The notes under the pieces were generated by a model that did not search any database, was not told the DNA's origin, and worked only from the letters and a program-made list of their open reading frames with translations. A DNA stretch of 56,711 nt from Bacteroidota bacterium. GTDB taxonomy: Bacteria > Bacteroidota > Ignavibacteria > Ignavibacteriales > Melioribacteraceae. The stretch lies in contig JAKAEE010000014.1 in assembly GCA_021820065.1 (NCBI GenBank), positions 5,151 through 61,861 on the forward strand, in the 5' to 3' direction. Positions 18,131 through 28,206 of this stretch are shown here, one piece after another (the stretch's first letter is position 1; every line of letters starts with the position of its first letter). Position numbers and translations under genes: made by a program.

Positions 18131-20194
18131 TTAGAAATTTTCCTTGTCGCTTAATACAAAATTTGGGAAAGCATCCGGCGAATATTTTTTTATCTCGGCA
18201 ATCAATCTCGCAGCTTCGCCCATCTTCCCTTCCCTTGCATAAATGCTCTGAAGATAAAAGTGTGAAATAGCATTTGCCAGGTCCAATTCCGACGCTTGAC
18301 TTAAAATTTCCTCTGCTTTGGTCAAAGCACCTGCATGATAATATGCCAAACCTTTTATTGTCAGCGCATCACTTAATCTCATTGGACAGTACAACGAAAT
18401 GCTGTCACATTCAGCAAGAACCAAATTCAAAATGTCCTTGCTGCCGGAGTTAGTCAGACCTAGAAAATAATTGTTAGCAAGAATATAATGTTTTATGAAT
18501 TTCACATTGCACGGTTCGTGATTCTGATTTCTTTCGTCAACCTCATCCGCACGTTTGGTGAAGACCGGCAGCAATTGATTCAACCGCTCGGAATAAAATA
18601 TTTGAGTGTAATAAGTTTTTTGAAATTCCGGTTGAACAAAAATTGCGCATTCAGCAAAGGCGCTGGGTTTAGCACCGGCGGGAAAAATTATGTAATCCGG
18701 TTTAAGAGATAAAACGTAATCTGCGTTGTAGTGCCTCTCCTTCCACAATAACGGTAGTTCGTTATTTATGCCCGGAGTTTCTTTTGGATGATGTGCAATG
18801 TATGCGTCGGTTAATCCGACTATGTCAATCACACGGGCATTAGAAAAATAAGAGAACGCGCCGATGGTTGACATTGCAACACTCATTTTACGTTTTTGAA
18901 TTTCACTTTGATGGTTTACCCAATCGGCATAAATTTTCATCTTCGTTACCAGACCCATTTCATACGATCTCTTTTCCAACATCGTGGTTTCTTCTTGGTG
19001 AAAAACTTGGACGCACCAAAACACAATGGCTGTAGAAAGCAAAACTGTTGCTAAGTAACAAAATGCTTTCTGCTTGCTTAACAATTTTTCGATCAAAAAA
19101 TGAAACGACTTCACTGCTAATATGAAGATCAACGGCATGATCAGTAGGAAAAACCGATTGATCGGCAGAACATCACCGCCGAGTAAGATCACAACTATTA
19201 TCCAGCTAACAACAATAAAATAAAGGAGCAAAACTTCTTTCAAAAGTTTTCTTGAAGTGAAAAGAATTACCGGCGTCAGCAAAAGCAATCCATATATTAG
19301 ATAGGCAGAAGCAAAATCAAAAAAATAATTTAATCCACGATTCAAGAATTGCAATGTGAATTCGGTCTTAGCATAAAAAGTATTCGGCAGCGGGTAACCG
19401 TAGTAAAACAATCTGAAAATTGTGAGCAGCAAAATCGGGATGATGTAAAAAGTTATTTCTAATATAATTTTCCTGCCGAATGATTTTTTGAGTCTTTGAA
19501 CAAATGATCGCTTATCGCTTCGAATGAAGTTCTCTGCGAATTCATATAAAATAATTGTGAAGAAAAAAAACATTCCTTCCGGACGAACCAAAGTATTCAG
19601 CACAGATATCCCGACAAATGAGAAAGAGAATTTCTCACTCGCTCTCTTTTTGAGGTACATCAAGACCGACAGCAAAGTAAGGGTTACAAACAACGATGTT
19701 TCCATTCCGCTCACGCTCCAGTAAATCATTGTAGTTGAATATGCTACCAAGAAAACCGGAAGCAGATTCACCGTTTCATTCAGCAAACGTTCTATGAGTG
19801 AATCTTCTACATCATTTCTAAAATTTATTCGGCGGGATAAAAAATAAGTAACTAATAAAACAGTAACCCCGAAGAAGATGGAAAGAAACTGGGCAGCATT
19901 TTCCAACTCTACATGAAAACGAAATACCTTAGCGGTAAAACCGATACCGGATAAAATCATAACCCACAAAAAGTTGGTAAAACCTTCCACGCGTTCGCCC
20001 TTATTAAATACTAACCCTTTGCCGTCAAGAAAATTTCTAACATAACGCAGCGAAGTGAAAGCATCGTCCTGAATAAATTTCACATTCATCATGTACGGGA
20101 GAAATATGTAGCCGATCAGGACAAGGATCAGAAAAACATAAATTTTTGGCAGAAAAACTTTTAACCGCGAGTTGGTTCTCAAAGCAGATTTCAT
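18131..20194 (-). CDS. Polytopic membrane protein, GT-C glycosyltransferase-like with C-terminal TPR
   Basis: The start at 20194 (687 aa) is preferred over 20329: the longer form would overlap the divergent MATE gene and adds a Cys-rich non-membrane segment. After the first helix comes the loop [19 protein letters not shown] and then [14 protein letters not shown], resembling the catalytic DD and EG-F/Y-T motifs of GT-C enzymes such as AftB-type arabinosyltransferases. Some ten helices follow, then a soluble domain. The last ~90 residues form TPR-like helices. It may transfer a polyprenyl-linked sugar at the cell surface; donor and acceptor are unknown. Confidence 0.7.
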   Translation of the reverse strand: MKSALRTNSRLKVFLPKIYVFLILVLIGYIFLPYMMNVKFIQDDAFTSLRYVRNFLDGKGLVFNKGERVEGFTNFLWVMILSGIGFTAKVFRFHVELENAAQFLSIFFGVTVLLVTYFLSRRINFRNDVEDSLIERLLNETVNLLPVFLVAYSTTMIYWSVSGMETSLFVTLTLLSVLMYLKKRASEKFSFSFVGISVLNTLVRPEGMFFFFTIILYEFAENFIRSDKRSFVQRLKKSFGRKIILEITFYIIPILLLTIFRLFYYGYPLPNTFYAKTEFTLQFLNRGLNYFFDFASAYLIYGLLLLTPVILFTSRKLLKEVLLLYFIVVSWIIVVILLGGDVLPINRFFLLIMPLIFILAVKSFHFLIEKLLSKQKAFCYLATVLLSTAIVFWCVQVFHQEETTMLEKRSYEMGLVTKMKIYADWVNHQSEIQKRKMSVAMSTIGAFSYFSNARVIDIVGLTDAYIAHHPKETPGINNELPLLWKERHYNADYVLSLKPDYIIFPAGAKPSAFAECAIFVQPEFQKTYYTQIFYSERLNQLLPVFTKRADEVDERNQNHEPCNVKFIKHYILANNYFLGLTNSGSKDILNLVLAECDSISLYCPMRLSDALTIKGLAYYHAGALTKAEEILSQASELDLANAISHFYLQSIYAREGKMGEAARLIAEIKKYSPDAFPNFVLSDKENF

Positions 20195-20280
20195 TTCATA
20201 AAGTGGTGATGAGTTACAAAAACAATTTACTAATTTTCCGTTATAGAAAAATCTTCCACAGCAAATAAGAGCAGAATTCC

Positions 20281-21615
20281 GTGAACTTAAAAACTCATAT
20301 AAGAGAGACAGTAAAACTTGCGCTGCCAATTTCTACCGGGCAATTCGGTCACATAATGTTAGGAGTTGTTGACAGTTTGATGGTCGGCAAAGTCGGTTCT
20401 GCCCCTTTAGCTGCATCATCACTTGTCAACGGAATTTTCTTTCTTGTCCTCGTCATCGGAATCGGATTATCAATGGCGTCCACACCTCTCATTGCGATGG
20501 CAAAAGGCGCCGACAAGTTTGATGAATGCGGCAACATTCTAAATCATTCTATCGTTGTGAATGTCAGCTTCGCAGTTGTTATATCGGTATTCGCGTTTGC
20601 TTTATCATTTCTAATTCCTTTTTTGAATCAGCCAAAAGACGTAGCGGACCAAGCTGTTCCGTATTTGATGGTGCTGAGCGGATCGGTTCTGCCGTTCATT
20701 ATCTTCCAATCTTACCGCCAGTTTTTAGAAGGACTTTCAAAGCCGAACGCGCCGATGGTGATTGCCATCCTCGCAAATTTCTTAAACGCTTTTTTAAATT
20801 GGATTTTCATCTTCGGAAAATTCGGAATACCGGCGTTGGGACTTACTGGAGCCGGAATTGCAACTACAATTACACGATGGGTTATGGCGCTCGCGCTAAT
20901 GCTATACACTCTGAACTATAAAGCTGTGAAGATTTATAAACCGCAACTGAAATTTACCGGCTTAAATTTTTCTCTGATTAAAAAAATAATCAACATCGGA
21001 TTGCCGAGCGGGTTTCAATATTTTCTTGAAGTCGGCGCCTTTAGTTTTGCCGCAATCATGATGGGCTGGTTGGGAAAAATTCCTCTCGCCGCTCACCAGA
21101 TTGCAATGAACCTCGCATCAGTAACTTACATGATAATTCTCGGCATATCTTCCGCCGGTACTATCCGCGTTGGAATTGCATCGGGCGAACGAAGTATTAC
21201 CGAAGTTAGAAAAGCCGGATTCACAGCAATGGGACTGGCGGTTTCGGTTATGTTTTGTTTCGGTGTAACATTCATTTTGTTCAGAAATTTTTTCCCTACA
21301 CTTTACATAGGCGAAAGACAAGTTATTGAACTTGCTTCGCAGCTTCTGATTGTTGCCGCACTCTTCCAAATTTTCGACGGACTTCAAGCATCGAGCATTT
21401 CTGTTTTGCGCGGATTGACAGACACGAAGATCCCGGCGCTGATTTCTTTTGCATCATATTGGCTAATCGGAATTCCGATTGCAGTACTGCTCGGATTTTA
21501 TTTCTCACTTGGCGCCGTAGGCGTCTGGATAGGATTGCTAATCAGTCTTGCTTCCCTTGGCTCGATGATGCTTGCCAGGTTCAACATAAAGAGCAAACAT
21601 CTTGTCAGCATTTAG
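20281..21615 (+). CDS. MATE family efflux transporter
   Basis: The 444-aa protein has 12 helices in two MATE repeats. N-terminal PISTGQFGHIMLGVVDSLMVGKVG matches the first-helix signature of NorM/DinF-type multidrug antiporters, and the second half has a matching GLPSGFQYFLEVGAFSFAA block. It uses a GTG start; no nearer in-frame ATG would keep the first helix intact. It is divergent from the glycosyltransferase-like gene. Substrates and coupling ion (Na+ or H+) cannot be told. Confidence 0.9.
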   Translation: MNLKTHIRETVKLALPISTGQFGHIMLGVVDSLMVGKVGSAPLAASSLVNGIFFLVLVIGIGLSMASTPLIAMAKGADKFDECGNILNHSIVVNVSFAVVISVFAFALSFLIPFLNQPKDVADQAVPYLMVLSGSVLPFIIFQSYRQFLEGLSKPNAPMVIAILANFLNAFLNWIFIFGKFGIPALGLTGAGIATTITRWVMALALMLYTLNYKAVKIYKPQLKFTGLNFSLIKKIINIGLPSGFQYFLEVGAFSFAAIMMGWLGKIPLAAHQIAMNLASVTYMIILGISSAGTIRVGIASGERSITEVRKAGFTAMGLAVSVMFCFGVTFILFRNFFPTLYIGERQVIELASQLLIVAALFQIFDGLQASSISVLRGLTDTKIPALISFASYWLIGIPIAVLLGFYFSLGAVGVWIGLLISLASLGSMMLARFNIKSKHLVSI

Positions 21616-21717
21616 GAATACAGATTAAAAGTTTATTCCTATTCGAAATAGAAATTATGCTTATTTTTGTCAGCAATTTTTAGAACACGATTTCAGAAAA
21701 TTTTTGAAGACTTGTGA

Positions 21718-22629
21718 ATGAGTAAGTTCGCGCCGTTATTTGTAATTGTCGCCGCTTCATTGTGGGGCGTTGATGGGATTGTTCTTCAACCTTCGCTATT
21801 TAATTTGCCGGTACCTCTAGTAGTATTTATAGAATGCACGCTCGTCACGATTATATTGTCGCCAATTTTCATCAGACAATTTCCAAAACTGAAAACATTG
21901 GACAGAATGGATTGGCTTGCATTTTTCGGCGTAGCATTGTTTGGCGGCGCAATCGGTACAATGGCAATTACAAAGGCGCTCTTTTTCGTTAACTTTGTAA
22001 ATCTTTCCGTCGTTATCTTGATTCAAAAATTGCAGCCGGTATTTGCACTTACGCTTGCGGCGTTTATGTTGAGAGAAAGATTGCCGAGAGTTTTTTTCAT
22101 CTGGGCGGGATTGGCAGTCTTCGGCGCATACTTCATGACCTTCGGACTCTCACTTCCGGACTTTAACACCGGGGACAAAACATTTGTCGCTGCAACGCTT
22201 TCTTTGATCGCAGCAATAAGTTTTAGTTCGTCAACAGTCTTCAGCAAACGTGCACTCAAAAACGTTAGCTTCGAACTTGGCACCTATTTACGGTTCCTAA
22301 TTTCCGCTATCATTATGATTGTGATTGCCGGTAGTTACGGAGATATAAAATCTGTGGTTGAGGTTTCTCAATTTCAATGGGGAATATTTTTCATAATCGC
22401 TTCCACAACAGGAGGCGCTGCAATATTTTTGTACTACTACGGATTGAAACGACTGACCGCATCGGTTGCAACCGTTTGTGAACTCGCCTTTCCGTTAACC
22501 GCGGTTGTGTTGGAATATTTTATTCACGGGAATATTTTGAAACCGATTCAATGGCTGGGCGTGGTGCTATTAATTTTCAGCATCTTAAAAGTATCCGGCA
22601 TCAAACTTCAAACTTCAAAAAGCAAATAA
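21718..22629 (+). CDS. EamA/DMT family transporter
   Basis: The 303-aa protein has ten hydrophobic helices in two EamA repeats (residues ~5-140 and ~155-295), beginning with VIVAASLWGVDGIV and repeating at AAISFSSSTVFSKRAL. The drug/metabolite transporter superfamily exports amino acids, sugars or other metabolites; the substrate is not predictable here. It follows the MATE gene with a 102-base gap and converges on the NTF2-like gene three bases beyond its stop. Confidence 0.88.
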   Translation: MSKFAPLFVIVAASLWGVDGIVLQPSLFNLPVPLVVFIECTLVTIILSPIFIRQFPKLKTLDRMDWLAFFGVALFGGAIGTMAITKALFFVNFVNLSVVILIQKLQPVFALTLAAFMLRERLPRVFFIWAGLAVFGAYFMTFGLSLPDFNTGDKTFVAATLSLIAAISFSSSTVFSKRALKNVSFELGTYLRFLISAIIMIVIAGSYGDIKSVVEVSQFQWGIFFIIASTTGGAAIFLYYYGLKRLTASVATVCELAFPLTAVVLEYFIHGNILKPIQWLGVVLLIFSILKVSGIKLQTSKSK

Positions 22630-22632
22630 GAG

Positions 22633-23511
22633 TTACTTTTTACTCTTATCAAGAACTTCAGCAACTATAATCCAGCGATTCTTTTCTTTTTCCCAAACGC
22701 GCATGTAGTAATAGTCTTCGCTTGAATTATCGGTAGCGTTTGAAACAGTTAACTCACCGAATGTAAATCCCAAATCTTTGGAAGAAGAAATTTTTCCGCC
22801 TGCCGGTTTGAAACTATAACGTTTTTTCTCTGAGTTCATATATCCGGAGATGCCAGACTTTCCAACAATAGGATAATTTTCGTTTCGTAGAATTTCCGAT
22901 TCCGCATTAGTAAAATTATCGTACGTGTTCGCCGCACCAATTTTGGAAGTCATCTCGGAAAATTTTTTGTCAAGCAAAATCAGTTCGTCGGGTTTGGTTC
23001 TTCTCAAACCTTTTATTAACCGCTGATTTGCGTTCGAACTTTCATCCTTGTACTTCAACGGGCTTTCTTTGGAAATAGGTTTATCGTTGCTGTTTCCGAA
23101 ATCGATTACAAATTTCCATTCACCGTTTGATTGCCGTTGCCAGACTGTACAAAAATTTCCAAATGCCACCGCAGCAGAATCGTCTTTATCACGTTTCCAT
23201 TCCCATGGACCGGAAGTAAAACCGAGATCGCCGTCGCGCGAAACAATTGCACGTGACGGGCACCAACTCAATACGCCGGATGATGGTTTGTTGTTCTCTG
23301 TTAAGTATTGTTTGCCGTTTACCGGCGTTGGTCTGAACAAAATTCCGTCATCGGCAATGAAGTCTAAAAACGATTGGCGCGTTCCTACTTCCCCCGCTCG
23401 TTTTGAGAATGCGTATTCATTCTTAATCAACGAGTTAAGAAGAAAATTTTTTTGTGCAAAAATGATTGCGCTTGTAAAGAGAAATAGAAAAAACATTAAA
23501 CGATTATTCAT
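22633..23511 (-). CDS. Secreted protein with tandem NTF2-like (DUF4440/SnoaL-type) domains
   Basis: The 292-aa protein has a signal peptide (FFLFLFTSAIIFAQ). Residues ~25-150 match the DUF4440-like pattern: helical start, FLDFIADDGILFRP, then SRDGDLGFTSGPWEW and GNFCTVWQRQSNGEWKFVIDFG. Residues ~165-290 repeat the theme (DLGFTFGELTV, YYYMRVWEKEKNRWIIVAEVLD). Such domains are usually small-molecule binding or enzymatic, but the function is not known. It lies downstream of msrB on the same strand. Confidence 0.75.
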   Translation of the reverse strand: MNNRLMFFLFLFTSAIIFAQKNFLLNSLIKNEYAFSKRAGEVGTRQSFLDFIADDGILFRPTPVNGKQYLTENNKPSSGVLSWCPSRAIVSRDGDLGFTSGPWEWKRDKDDSAAVAFGNFCTVWQRQSNGEWKFVIDFGNSNDKPISKESPLKYKDESSNANQRLIKGLRRTKPDELILLDKKFSEMTSKIGAANTYDNFTNAESEILRNENYPIVGKSGISGYMNSEKKRYSFKPAGGKISSSKDLGFTFGELTVSNATDNSSEDYYYMRVWEKEKNRWIIVAEVLDKSKK

Positions 23512-23574
23512 GTATGAACCCGATAAACTTCTTGCGCTAATCTACTTGTTACCAGTCAAAAGAAAAAATCAATT

Positions 23575-24108
23575 TTATTTCTCTTTTTTCTCAAAGTTGA
23601 TTGAAGCAGAATTTATGCAGTAACGTAAACCGGTCGGTTTCGGCCCGTCATCAAACACGTGACCGAGATGGCTACCGCAATTTGCGCAAATTACTTCTGT
23701 GCGATGCATGCCGTGGCTGTTGTCGTCTCGAAGAATTACATTCTTGCTGTTAACAACGTCAGAGAAACTGGGCCACCCGCAGCCAGCATCAAATTTTGTA
23801 TCCGACTTAAATAAAATCTGTCCGCACGCGGCGCATCTGTAAACACCATTCGCGTCAAAATTCCAATACTTGCCGGTAAACGGCATTTCAGTTCCCTTCT
23901 CTCTCAAGACACGATATTGTTCGGAAGTTAAAGTCTCTTTCCATTCTTTATCTGTTTTTTCAACTTTGAATTCCATTTTCTTCCCTTTCGAATTTACCTG
24001 CCCGTCTTTCTTTTTCTCTTGAGCCGATGAATTGTTAAAATTTTGAATTACAACTATAACTATCAACAATATTATGGAGAGAACCGCGGTTCTTTCGAAT
24101 GCTTTCAT
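23575..24108 (-). CDS. msrB: Peptide-methionine (R)-S-oxide reductase
   Basis: The 177-aa protein reduces R-methionine sulfoxide in oxidised proteins. The catalytic block GLRYCINSASI, the HRTEVICANCGSHLGHVF motif and the two zinc-binding CxxC pairs (CAAC and CANC) are all present. An N-terminal hydrophobic segment (VLSIILLIVIVVIQ) means it is anchored or exported to the periplasm, unlike cytoplasmic MsrB. AAAGGA precedes the ATG at good spacing. This periplasmic repair fits with the SOD and the O2-tolerant hydrogenase elsewhere in the window. Confidence 0.95.
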   Translation of the reverse strand: MKAFERTAVLSIILLIVIVVIQNFNNSSAQEKKKDGQVNSKGKKMEFKVEKTDKEWKETLTSEQYRVLREKGTEMPFTGKYWNFDANGVYRCAACGQILFKSDTKFDAGCGWPSFSDVVNSKNVILRDDNSHGMHRTEVICANCGSHLGHVFDDGPKPTGLRYCINSASINFEKKEK

Positions 24109-24186
24109 GGCGAGTCCTTTCAGATTAAATACATACTTAAAGACGTGTCGATTGCCGTTACCTTACAGAATTATCGGCGCAGAAAT

Positions 24187-25008
24187 TCATCTCATTTTTT
24201 TCATGTAGGATTCTGTCTCTTCCAACGAATTGAAGAACCCGATTCGAACGCGGTACCATGTACTTCCCCGTACAATTCCTTCGGTAAGAAATGCATTATG
24301 CCCTTTTGCTTTAAGTCTCTTCACTTCGCTTTCTGCTTTGGTTTTGATTTTCCATGAAGATACTTGAAAAGAATATTTTTTACCGTCGGTGAAAATTCTG
24401 CTTTTGAGGTTGGTCTCTCCCGATGAATCGTTCTCCTGAACACTTTCATTCGCCGTTTTTTTCACTTCAACATTTGTTTGTTTGGAAGGTTCAGTTTTAT
24501 TTACGGAAAGTTCTTTTGTGGTGTCTCTATTGATATCCGGTATTTCTCTAGTTTGCGCTGTTGTGTCAGTTGCAGCAAGTTCGGGTTTAAAAAATTCATG
24601 AGCTTTGTTATAGATAGCATTCATTACGTCATCGTTATCAATTGGAAGTTCAAACTTATCTCCGCTGGATGAAAATCCGGCGGTAGAATTTTCTCCGACA
24701 ATTTTTAAATTCTTATCATAATAAAGTGTGCCGATGACTGAGTATTTTTTCGTTGTGGTGTTAAAAAGTATTTGTGATTTTATATACGATGCTTCCCAGT
24801 TGACCGAGGCGATAGCTTGCGGCTGTTTGTAAGCCGTAATGCTCAACACGGAAAGCTGGTTCTCGAACTGATGAACATTTGCTGTATCTAAATAAACAGA
24901 CGTGTTTTGTTTTTGTATGACCAAAACCCAATTCTTGTTAGGCGCCTGAGCAAATGAAGCGAGAGTTGTCAAAATTGCAATAACTAAAACTTGTGATAAT
25001 CTTTTCAT
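24187..25008 (-). CDS. Exported protein with C-terminal SPOR domain
   Basis: The 273-aa protein has a signal peptide (VIAILTTLASFAQA). Residues ~25-130 resemble a surface-adhesin-E-like beta domain (NWVLVIQKQNTSVYLDTANV and a later VIGTLYYDKNLKIVGE). A Ser/Thr/Glu-rich linker spans ~140-195. The C-terminal ~70 residues are a SPOR domain (KYSFQVSSWKIKTKAESEVKRL, then STWYRVRIGFFNS), which binds denuded peptidoglycan in other bacteria. Role at the cell envelope is inferred. Divergent from nuoA. Confidence 0.8.
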   Translation of the reverse strand: MKRLSQVLVIAILTTLASFAQAPNKNWVLVIQKQNTSVYLDTANVHQFENQLSVLSITAYKQPQAIASVNWEASYIKSQILFNTTTKKYSVIGTLYYDKNLKIVGENSTAGFSSSGDKFELPIDNDDVMNAIYNKAHEFFKPELAATDTTAQTREIPDINRDTTKELSVNKTEPSKQTNVEVKKTANESVQENDSSGETNLKSRIFTDGKKYSFQVSSWKIKTKAESEVKRLKAKGHNAFLTEGIVRGSTWYRVRIGFFNSLEETESYMKKMR

Positions 25009-25099
25009 AAAAAAGTAATGTTATTCTTTTGAATTACAATTTACTCAAAAAAAATTTACAAAAAATTTTCAGTGTAATTAGTAATTCTTTATCTATTTC

Positions 25100-25128
25100 T
25101 TGACAAAAATACTTTGATGTGCTATTTT
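25100..25128 (+). promoter_or_regulatory. Sigma-70-type promoter of the nuo operon
   Basis: TTGACA (25100-25105), a 17-base spacer and TATTTT (25123-25128) lie 23 bases before the nuoA start codon. The -35 is perfect and the spacing optimal. Confidence 0.75.
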
Positions 25129-25151
25129 TTGCCCAACTTTTTTAGAGAATT

Positions 25152-25565
25152 ATGCTTACGGAATTTGGCAAGGTACTGATCTTCATTATTCTCGCGATCG
25201 TATTTGTGATCATGACGCTTTTCATAAACAAGCTTATCAGACCAAATCGACCCACCTTTGAAAAACAAAAAGTCTATGAATGCGGTGAAAATCCAGAAGG
25301 TTCTCCATGGGTTAGGTTTAACATCAGATTCTATGTTGTTGCGCTTATTTTTCTAATCTTCGATGTTGAAGTTGTGCTACTCTTCCCTTGGGCGTTAACT
25401 TATAAAGATTTTGGCGTTTACGGCTTTTTGGTCGGATTGATTTTCTTATTGGTACTTGGCTTGGGAATGGCTTATGAGTGGCGAAAAGGTGATTTGGAAT
25501 GGGCGCGCCCTACTCCCAAACCTCCAAAACTTGACGAATTGCTGAAAAAGAATTCTGAAGTTTAG
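25152..25565 (+). CDS. nuoA: NADH-quinone oxidoreductase subunit A
   Basis: The 137-aa membrane subunit has three helices and the family motif KVYECGENPEGSPWVRFNIRFY, followed by the acidic-helix segment FLIFDVEVVLLFPWA. It belongs to the proton-pumping arm of complex I near the quinone site. It is the first gene of nuoABCDHIJKLMN and lies directly behind a good promoter. Confidence 0.97.
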   Translation: MLTEFGKVLIFIILAIVFVIMTLFINKLIRPNRPTFEKQKVYECGENPEGSPWVRFNIRFYVVALIFLIFDVEVVLLFPWALTYKDFGVYGFLVGLIFLLVLGLGMAYEWRKGDLEWARPTPKPPKLDELLKKNSEV

Positions 25566-25606
25566 TTCTCAATTGTTGTTTTGTTTAACTAATGTGATGT
25601 TTGATT

Positions 25607-26098
25607 ATGGGATTATTGGATAAAGAATTCTCCGACGGCAACATTCTAATTGCAAATGTTGAAGATCTTTTAAATTGGGCTCGTCTTTCATCTGTCTGGC
25701 AACTTGGTTTCGGTTTGGCTTGCTGTGCAATTGAAATGATGGCTACCTCAATGTCCCACTATGATTTTGACCGATTCGGCGTTATACCGCGCAACACACC
25801 ACGACAGGCAGACGCAATTATTATTTCCGGAACCGTTACACTAAAAATGGCAACAAGAATAAAAAGATTGTACGAACAGATGCCCGATCCCAAATACATT
25901 ATTTCTATGGGAAGTTGCTCAAATTGCGGCGGTCCTTATTGGGAACATGGTTATCACGTTTTAAAAGGAATAGACAGAGTAATACCGGTTGATGTTTACG
26001 TCCCCGGCTGCCCGCCGAGACCGGAAGCGCTCTTAGAAGGACTTATGAAGCTTCAAGATAAAATCCGTAATGAATCGTTGAGAACAAAATCCGCATGA
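25607..26098 (+). CDS. nuoB: NADH-quinone oxidoreductase subunit B
   Basis: The 163-aa subunit binds the N2 [4Fe-4S] cluster. Ligands are seen in [20 protein letters not shown] and [14 protein letters not shown]. The frame can open at a TTG (25601), but the ATG at 25607 gives the usual short N-terminus. The stop overlaps the nuoC start (ATGA). Confidence 0.97.
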   Translation: MGLLDKEFSDGNILIANVEDLLNWARLSSVWQLGFGLACCAIEMMATSMSHYDFDRFGVIPRNTPRQADAIIISGTVTLKMATRIKRLYEQMPDPKYIISMGSCSNCGGPYWEHGYHVLKGIDRVIPVDVYVPGCPPRPEALLEGLMKLQDKIRNESLRTKSA

Positions 26099-26628
26099 AG
26101 AACGCAGAAGAAATTTTTGAAATTCTAAAACGGCAATTCGACGATGCTATAATCGGCATTGATAAAGATACTCCAACAGAACCGATTATAAACGTTGATC
26201 CGCTGCAGATACATAAGGTCGGTGCATATTTAAGAGAAACCGACGAACTGAAGTTTGATAGTTTAATGTGCCTTTCCGGGGTTGACGACGCTAACGGCAC
26301 AAAAGTTAAAGATGCAGAAGGTTATGAATTCATACAAGGCGGAACTCTTAGCGTTTATTATAACCTCCACTCGGTTGAGCTAAAACATAAAATTACATTG
26401 AAAGTTTCTACTCCAAGAGAAGATGCAAAAGTTGAATCGGTAGAGAACGTTTGGAAAACCGCCGACTGGCATGAAAGAGAAGCGTACGATTTAGTTGGAA
26501 TTGTTTTTCTAAATCATCCTGATCTAAGAAGAATTTTAATGCCTTATGATTGGGCGGACGGCTCTCATCCTTTAAGAAAAGACTATAAGAACCCGGAATT
26601 TTATCAAGGAATGAAGGTACCTTATTAG
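26095..26628 (+). CDS. nuoC: NADH-quinone oxidoreductase subunit C
   Basis: The 177-aa hydrophilic subunit carries the 30-kDa signature with [28 protein letters not shown]. Start overlaps the nuoB stop. It is separate from NuoD, unlike the fused NuoCD of enterobacteria. Its last codons run into the repeat-rich flank of the inserted IVP gene. Confidence 0.96.
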   Translation: MKNAEEIFEILKRQFDDAIIGIDKDTPTEPIINVDPLQIHKVGAYLRETDELKFDSLMCLSGVDDANGTKVKDAEGYEFIQGGTLSVYYNLHSVELKHKITLKVSTPREDAKVESVENVWKTADWHEREAYDLVGIVFLNHPDLRRILMPYDWADGSHPLRKDYKNPEFYQGMKVPY

Positions 26629-26659
26629 GTGCAAGGTACAAGCAATTAGGTACAAGGTA
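26624..26659. repeat. Direct repeats at the left edge of the IVP insertion
   Basis: ATTAGGTGCAAGGTA (26624-26638) is repeated as ATTAGGTACAAGGTA (26645-26659), 14 of 15 identical. AAGGTACAAGC inside it (26633-26643) is an imperfect inverted match to GCTTGAACCTT (27067-27077) on the other side of the gene. Confidence 0.65.
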
Positions 26660-26686
26660 TTTTTGAAATTGATGTTGGGGTTGCAG

Positions 26687-27046
26687 ATGAGAAATTTCAA
26701 AGAATTAAAAATTTGGAATAAAGCTCGGATGCTCGTTAAGGAAGTTTATTCAATTACCGAAAAACTTCCGATTGAAGAAAAATTTGGTTTGACTTCTCAA
26801 ATGAGAAGAGCTGCAGTTTCGATAGCATCGAATATTGCAGAAGGTTCTGGTAAAGAATCTCAAAAAGAGTTCTTAAGATTTTTGGAAACAGCTTACTCGT
26901 CGGCTTTTGAATTAGAAACTCAATTCATTCTTGCTGAAGATTTAGCTTTCTTGAATAAAGAAGAATCAGCGCATTTGCTGTCTGTAGTTCAAGAAATCCA
27001 AAAAATGATTTATGGTTTTTCTAAAACATTAAAGAGTAATTTATAA
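26687..27046 (+). CDS. Four-helix bundle protein (23S rRNA IVP / S23 family)
   Basis: The 119-aa protein matches the IVP family: RNFKELKIWNKARMLVKEVY, then LTSQMRRAAVSIASNIAEGSG, then EFLRFLETAYSSAFELETQ. Relatives are encoded in 23S rRNA intervening sequences and are accessory (Avd) proteins of diversity-generating retroelements. The ATG at 26687 (GGGG upstream) is preferred over TTG/ATG starts at 26663 and 26672. It interrupts the nuo operon between nuoC and nuoD on the same strand and is bordered by matching repeats, so it looks like an inserted element and not a complex I subunit. No reverse transcriptase is nearby. Function unknown. Confidence 0.9.
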   Translation: MRNFKELKIWNKARMLVKEVYSITEKLPIEEKFGLTSQMRRAAVSIASNIAEGSGKESQKEFLRFLETAYSSAFELETQFILAEDLAFLNKEESAHLLSVVQEIQKMIYGFSKTLKSNL

Positions 27047-27047
27047 G

Positions 27048-27077
27048 AAGGTTCTTGCTGCTTGAAGCTTGAACCTT
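27048..27077. repeat. Hairpin at the right edge of the IVP insertion
   Basis: AAGGTTC (27048-27054) and GAACCTT (27071-27077) form an inverted repeat directly after the IVP stop. Its outer part GCTTGAACCTT is the inverted counterpart (10 of 11) of AAGGTACAAGC on the left side. Confidence 0.6.
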
Positions 27078-27090
27078 ATGGCTAAAAGGA

Positions 27091-28206
27091 ATGGCTTTGA
27101 AAACCGAATCGATGGTATTGAATATGGGCCCTCAACACCCTTCAACTCACGGTGTGTTGAGACTCGAATTAGAACTTGAAGGCGAACTGGTATTAAATGT
27201 AAAACCTCACCTTGGTTATCTTCACAGATGTTTCGAAAAACATGCAGAAGCTATGCAGTATAACCAAGTCGTTCCTTACACAGATAGATTGGATTATCTA
27301 GCTTCAATCGGAAATAATTTTGGTTATGCGCTCGCTGTTGAAAAGTTGCTGGGCATTCAAGTTCCGGAAAGAGTTGAGTACATCCGCGTCATCATGGCGG
27401 AACTGCAAAGAATTGCTTCTCATCAAGTTGCCCTTGGTTCTAACGGCGCAGACATTGGTGCTTTAACTCCTTTCCTCTATTTATTCCGCGATCGTGAACA
27501 TATTCTCAGCATAATTGAAGAGACTTGCGGCGCTAGAATGCTTTACAATTACATTTGGGTCGGCGGATTATCTCATGATATTCATCCCGACTTCGTGCGC
27601 AAAACAAAAGAATTCGTAAATCATTTCAAACCGACAATTGTTGAACTAGACAAGCTTCTCAGCTACAACAAAATTTTTATTGAACGCACCGCAAACATCG
27701 GAGTTCTGCCGCTTGATACTGCAATAAATTTTGGCGCATCCGGTCCTACGTTACGCGGTAGCGGAATCAAATTCGATTTGAGAAGAGACGATTCTTATTC
27801 AATTTACGATAGATTCGATTTTGACATTCCTGTTGGTAAAGGTTTGCAAGGCACTGTTGGCGACTGTTGGGACAGGTACTACGTCCGCGTTAGAGAAATG
27901 GAACAAAGTTTAAGAATAATCGAGCAAGCTATAGATCAAATTCCCGAAGGAAACGTTCAATCGGCAATTCCAAAAAGAATTAAACCGCCTAAAGGAACAG
28001 TTTACACGCGCATAGAAAATCCGCGCGGCGAACTCGGCTACTTTATAATCAGCGATGGCAACACAAATCCTTTCCGCGTAAAGGTTCGTGCACCATCATT
28101 CGTAAATCTGGAAGTGCTTGGAGAATTGTGCAAAGGTTATCTTGTTGCAGATATTATTGCAATTCTCGGCAGTATCGACATCGTATTAGGAGAAGTGGAT
28201 AGATAA
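27091..28206 (+). CDS. nuoD: NADH-quinone oxidoreductase subunit D
   Basis: The 371-aa 49-kDa-type subunit forms the quinone site with Nuo[21 protein letters not shown] and the following [15 protein letters not shown] are typical, and the C-terminal [17 protein letters not shown] and LGEVDR agree. It is slightly short for the family, mainly at the N-terminus. The start is uncertain because the purine stretch AAAAGGA touches the ATG; the ATG eight codons on is an alternative. Confidence 0.96.
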   Translation: MALKTESMVLNMGPQHPSTHGVLRLELELEGELVLNVKPHLGYLHRCFEKHAEAMQYNQVVPYTDRLDYLASIGNNFGYALAVEKLLGIQVPERVEYIRVIMAELQRIASHQVALGSNGADIGALTPFLYLFRDREHILSIIEETCGARMLYNYIWVGGLSHDIHPDFVRKTKEFVNHFKPTIVELDKLLSYNKIFIERTANIGVLPLDTAINFGASGPTLRGSGIKFDLRRDDSYSIYDRFDFDIPVGKGLQGTVGDCWDRYYVRVREMEQSLRIIEQAIDQIPEGNVQSAIPKRIKPPKGTVYTRIENPRGELGYFIISDGNTNPFRVKVRAPSFVNLEVLGELCKGYLVADIIAILGSIDIVLGEVDR

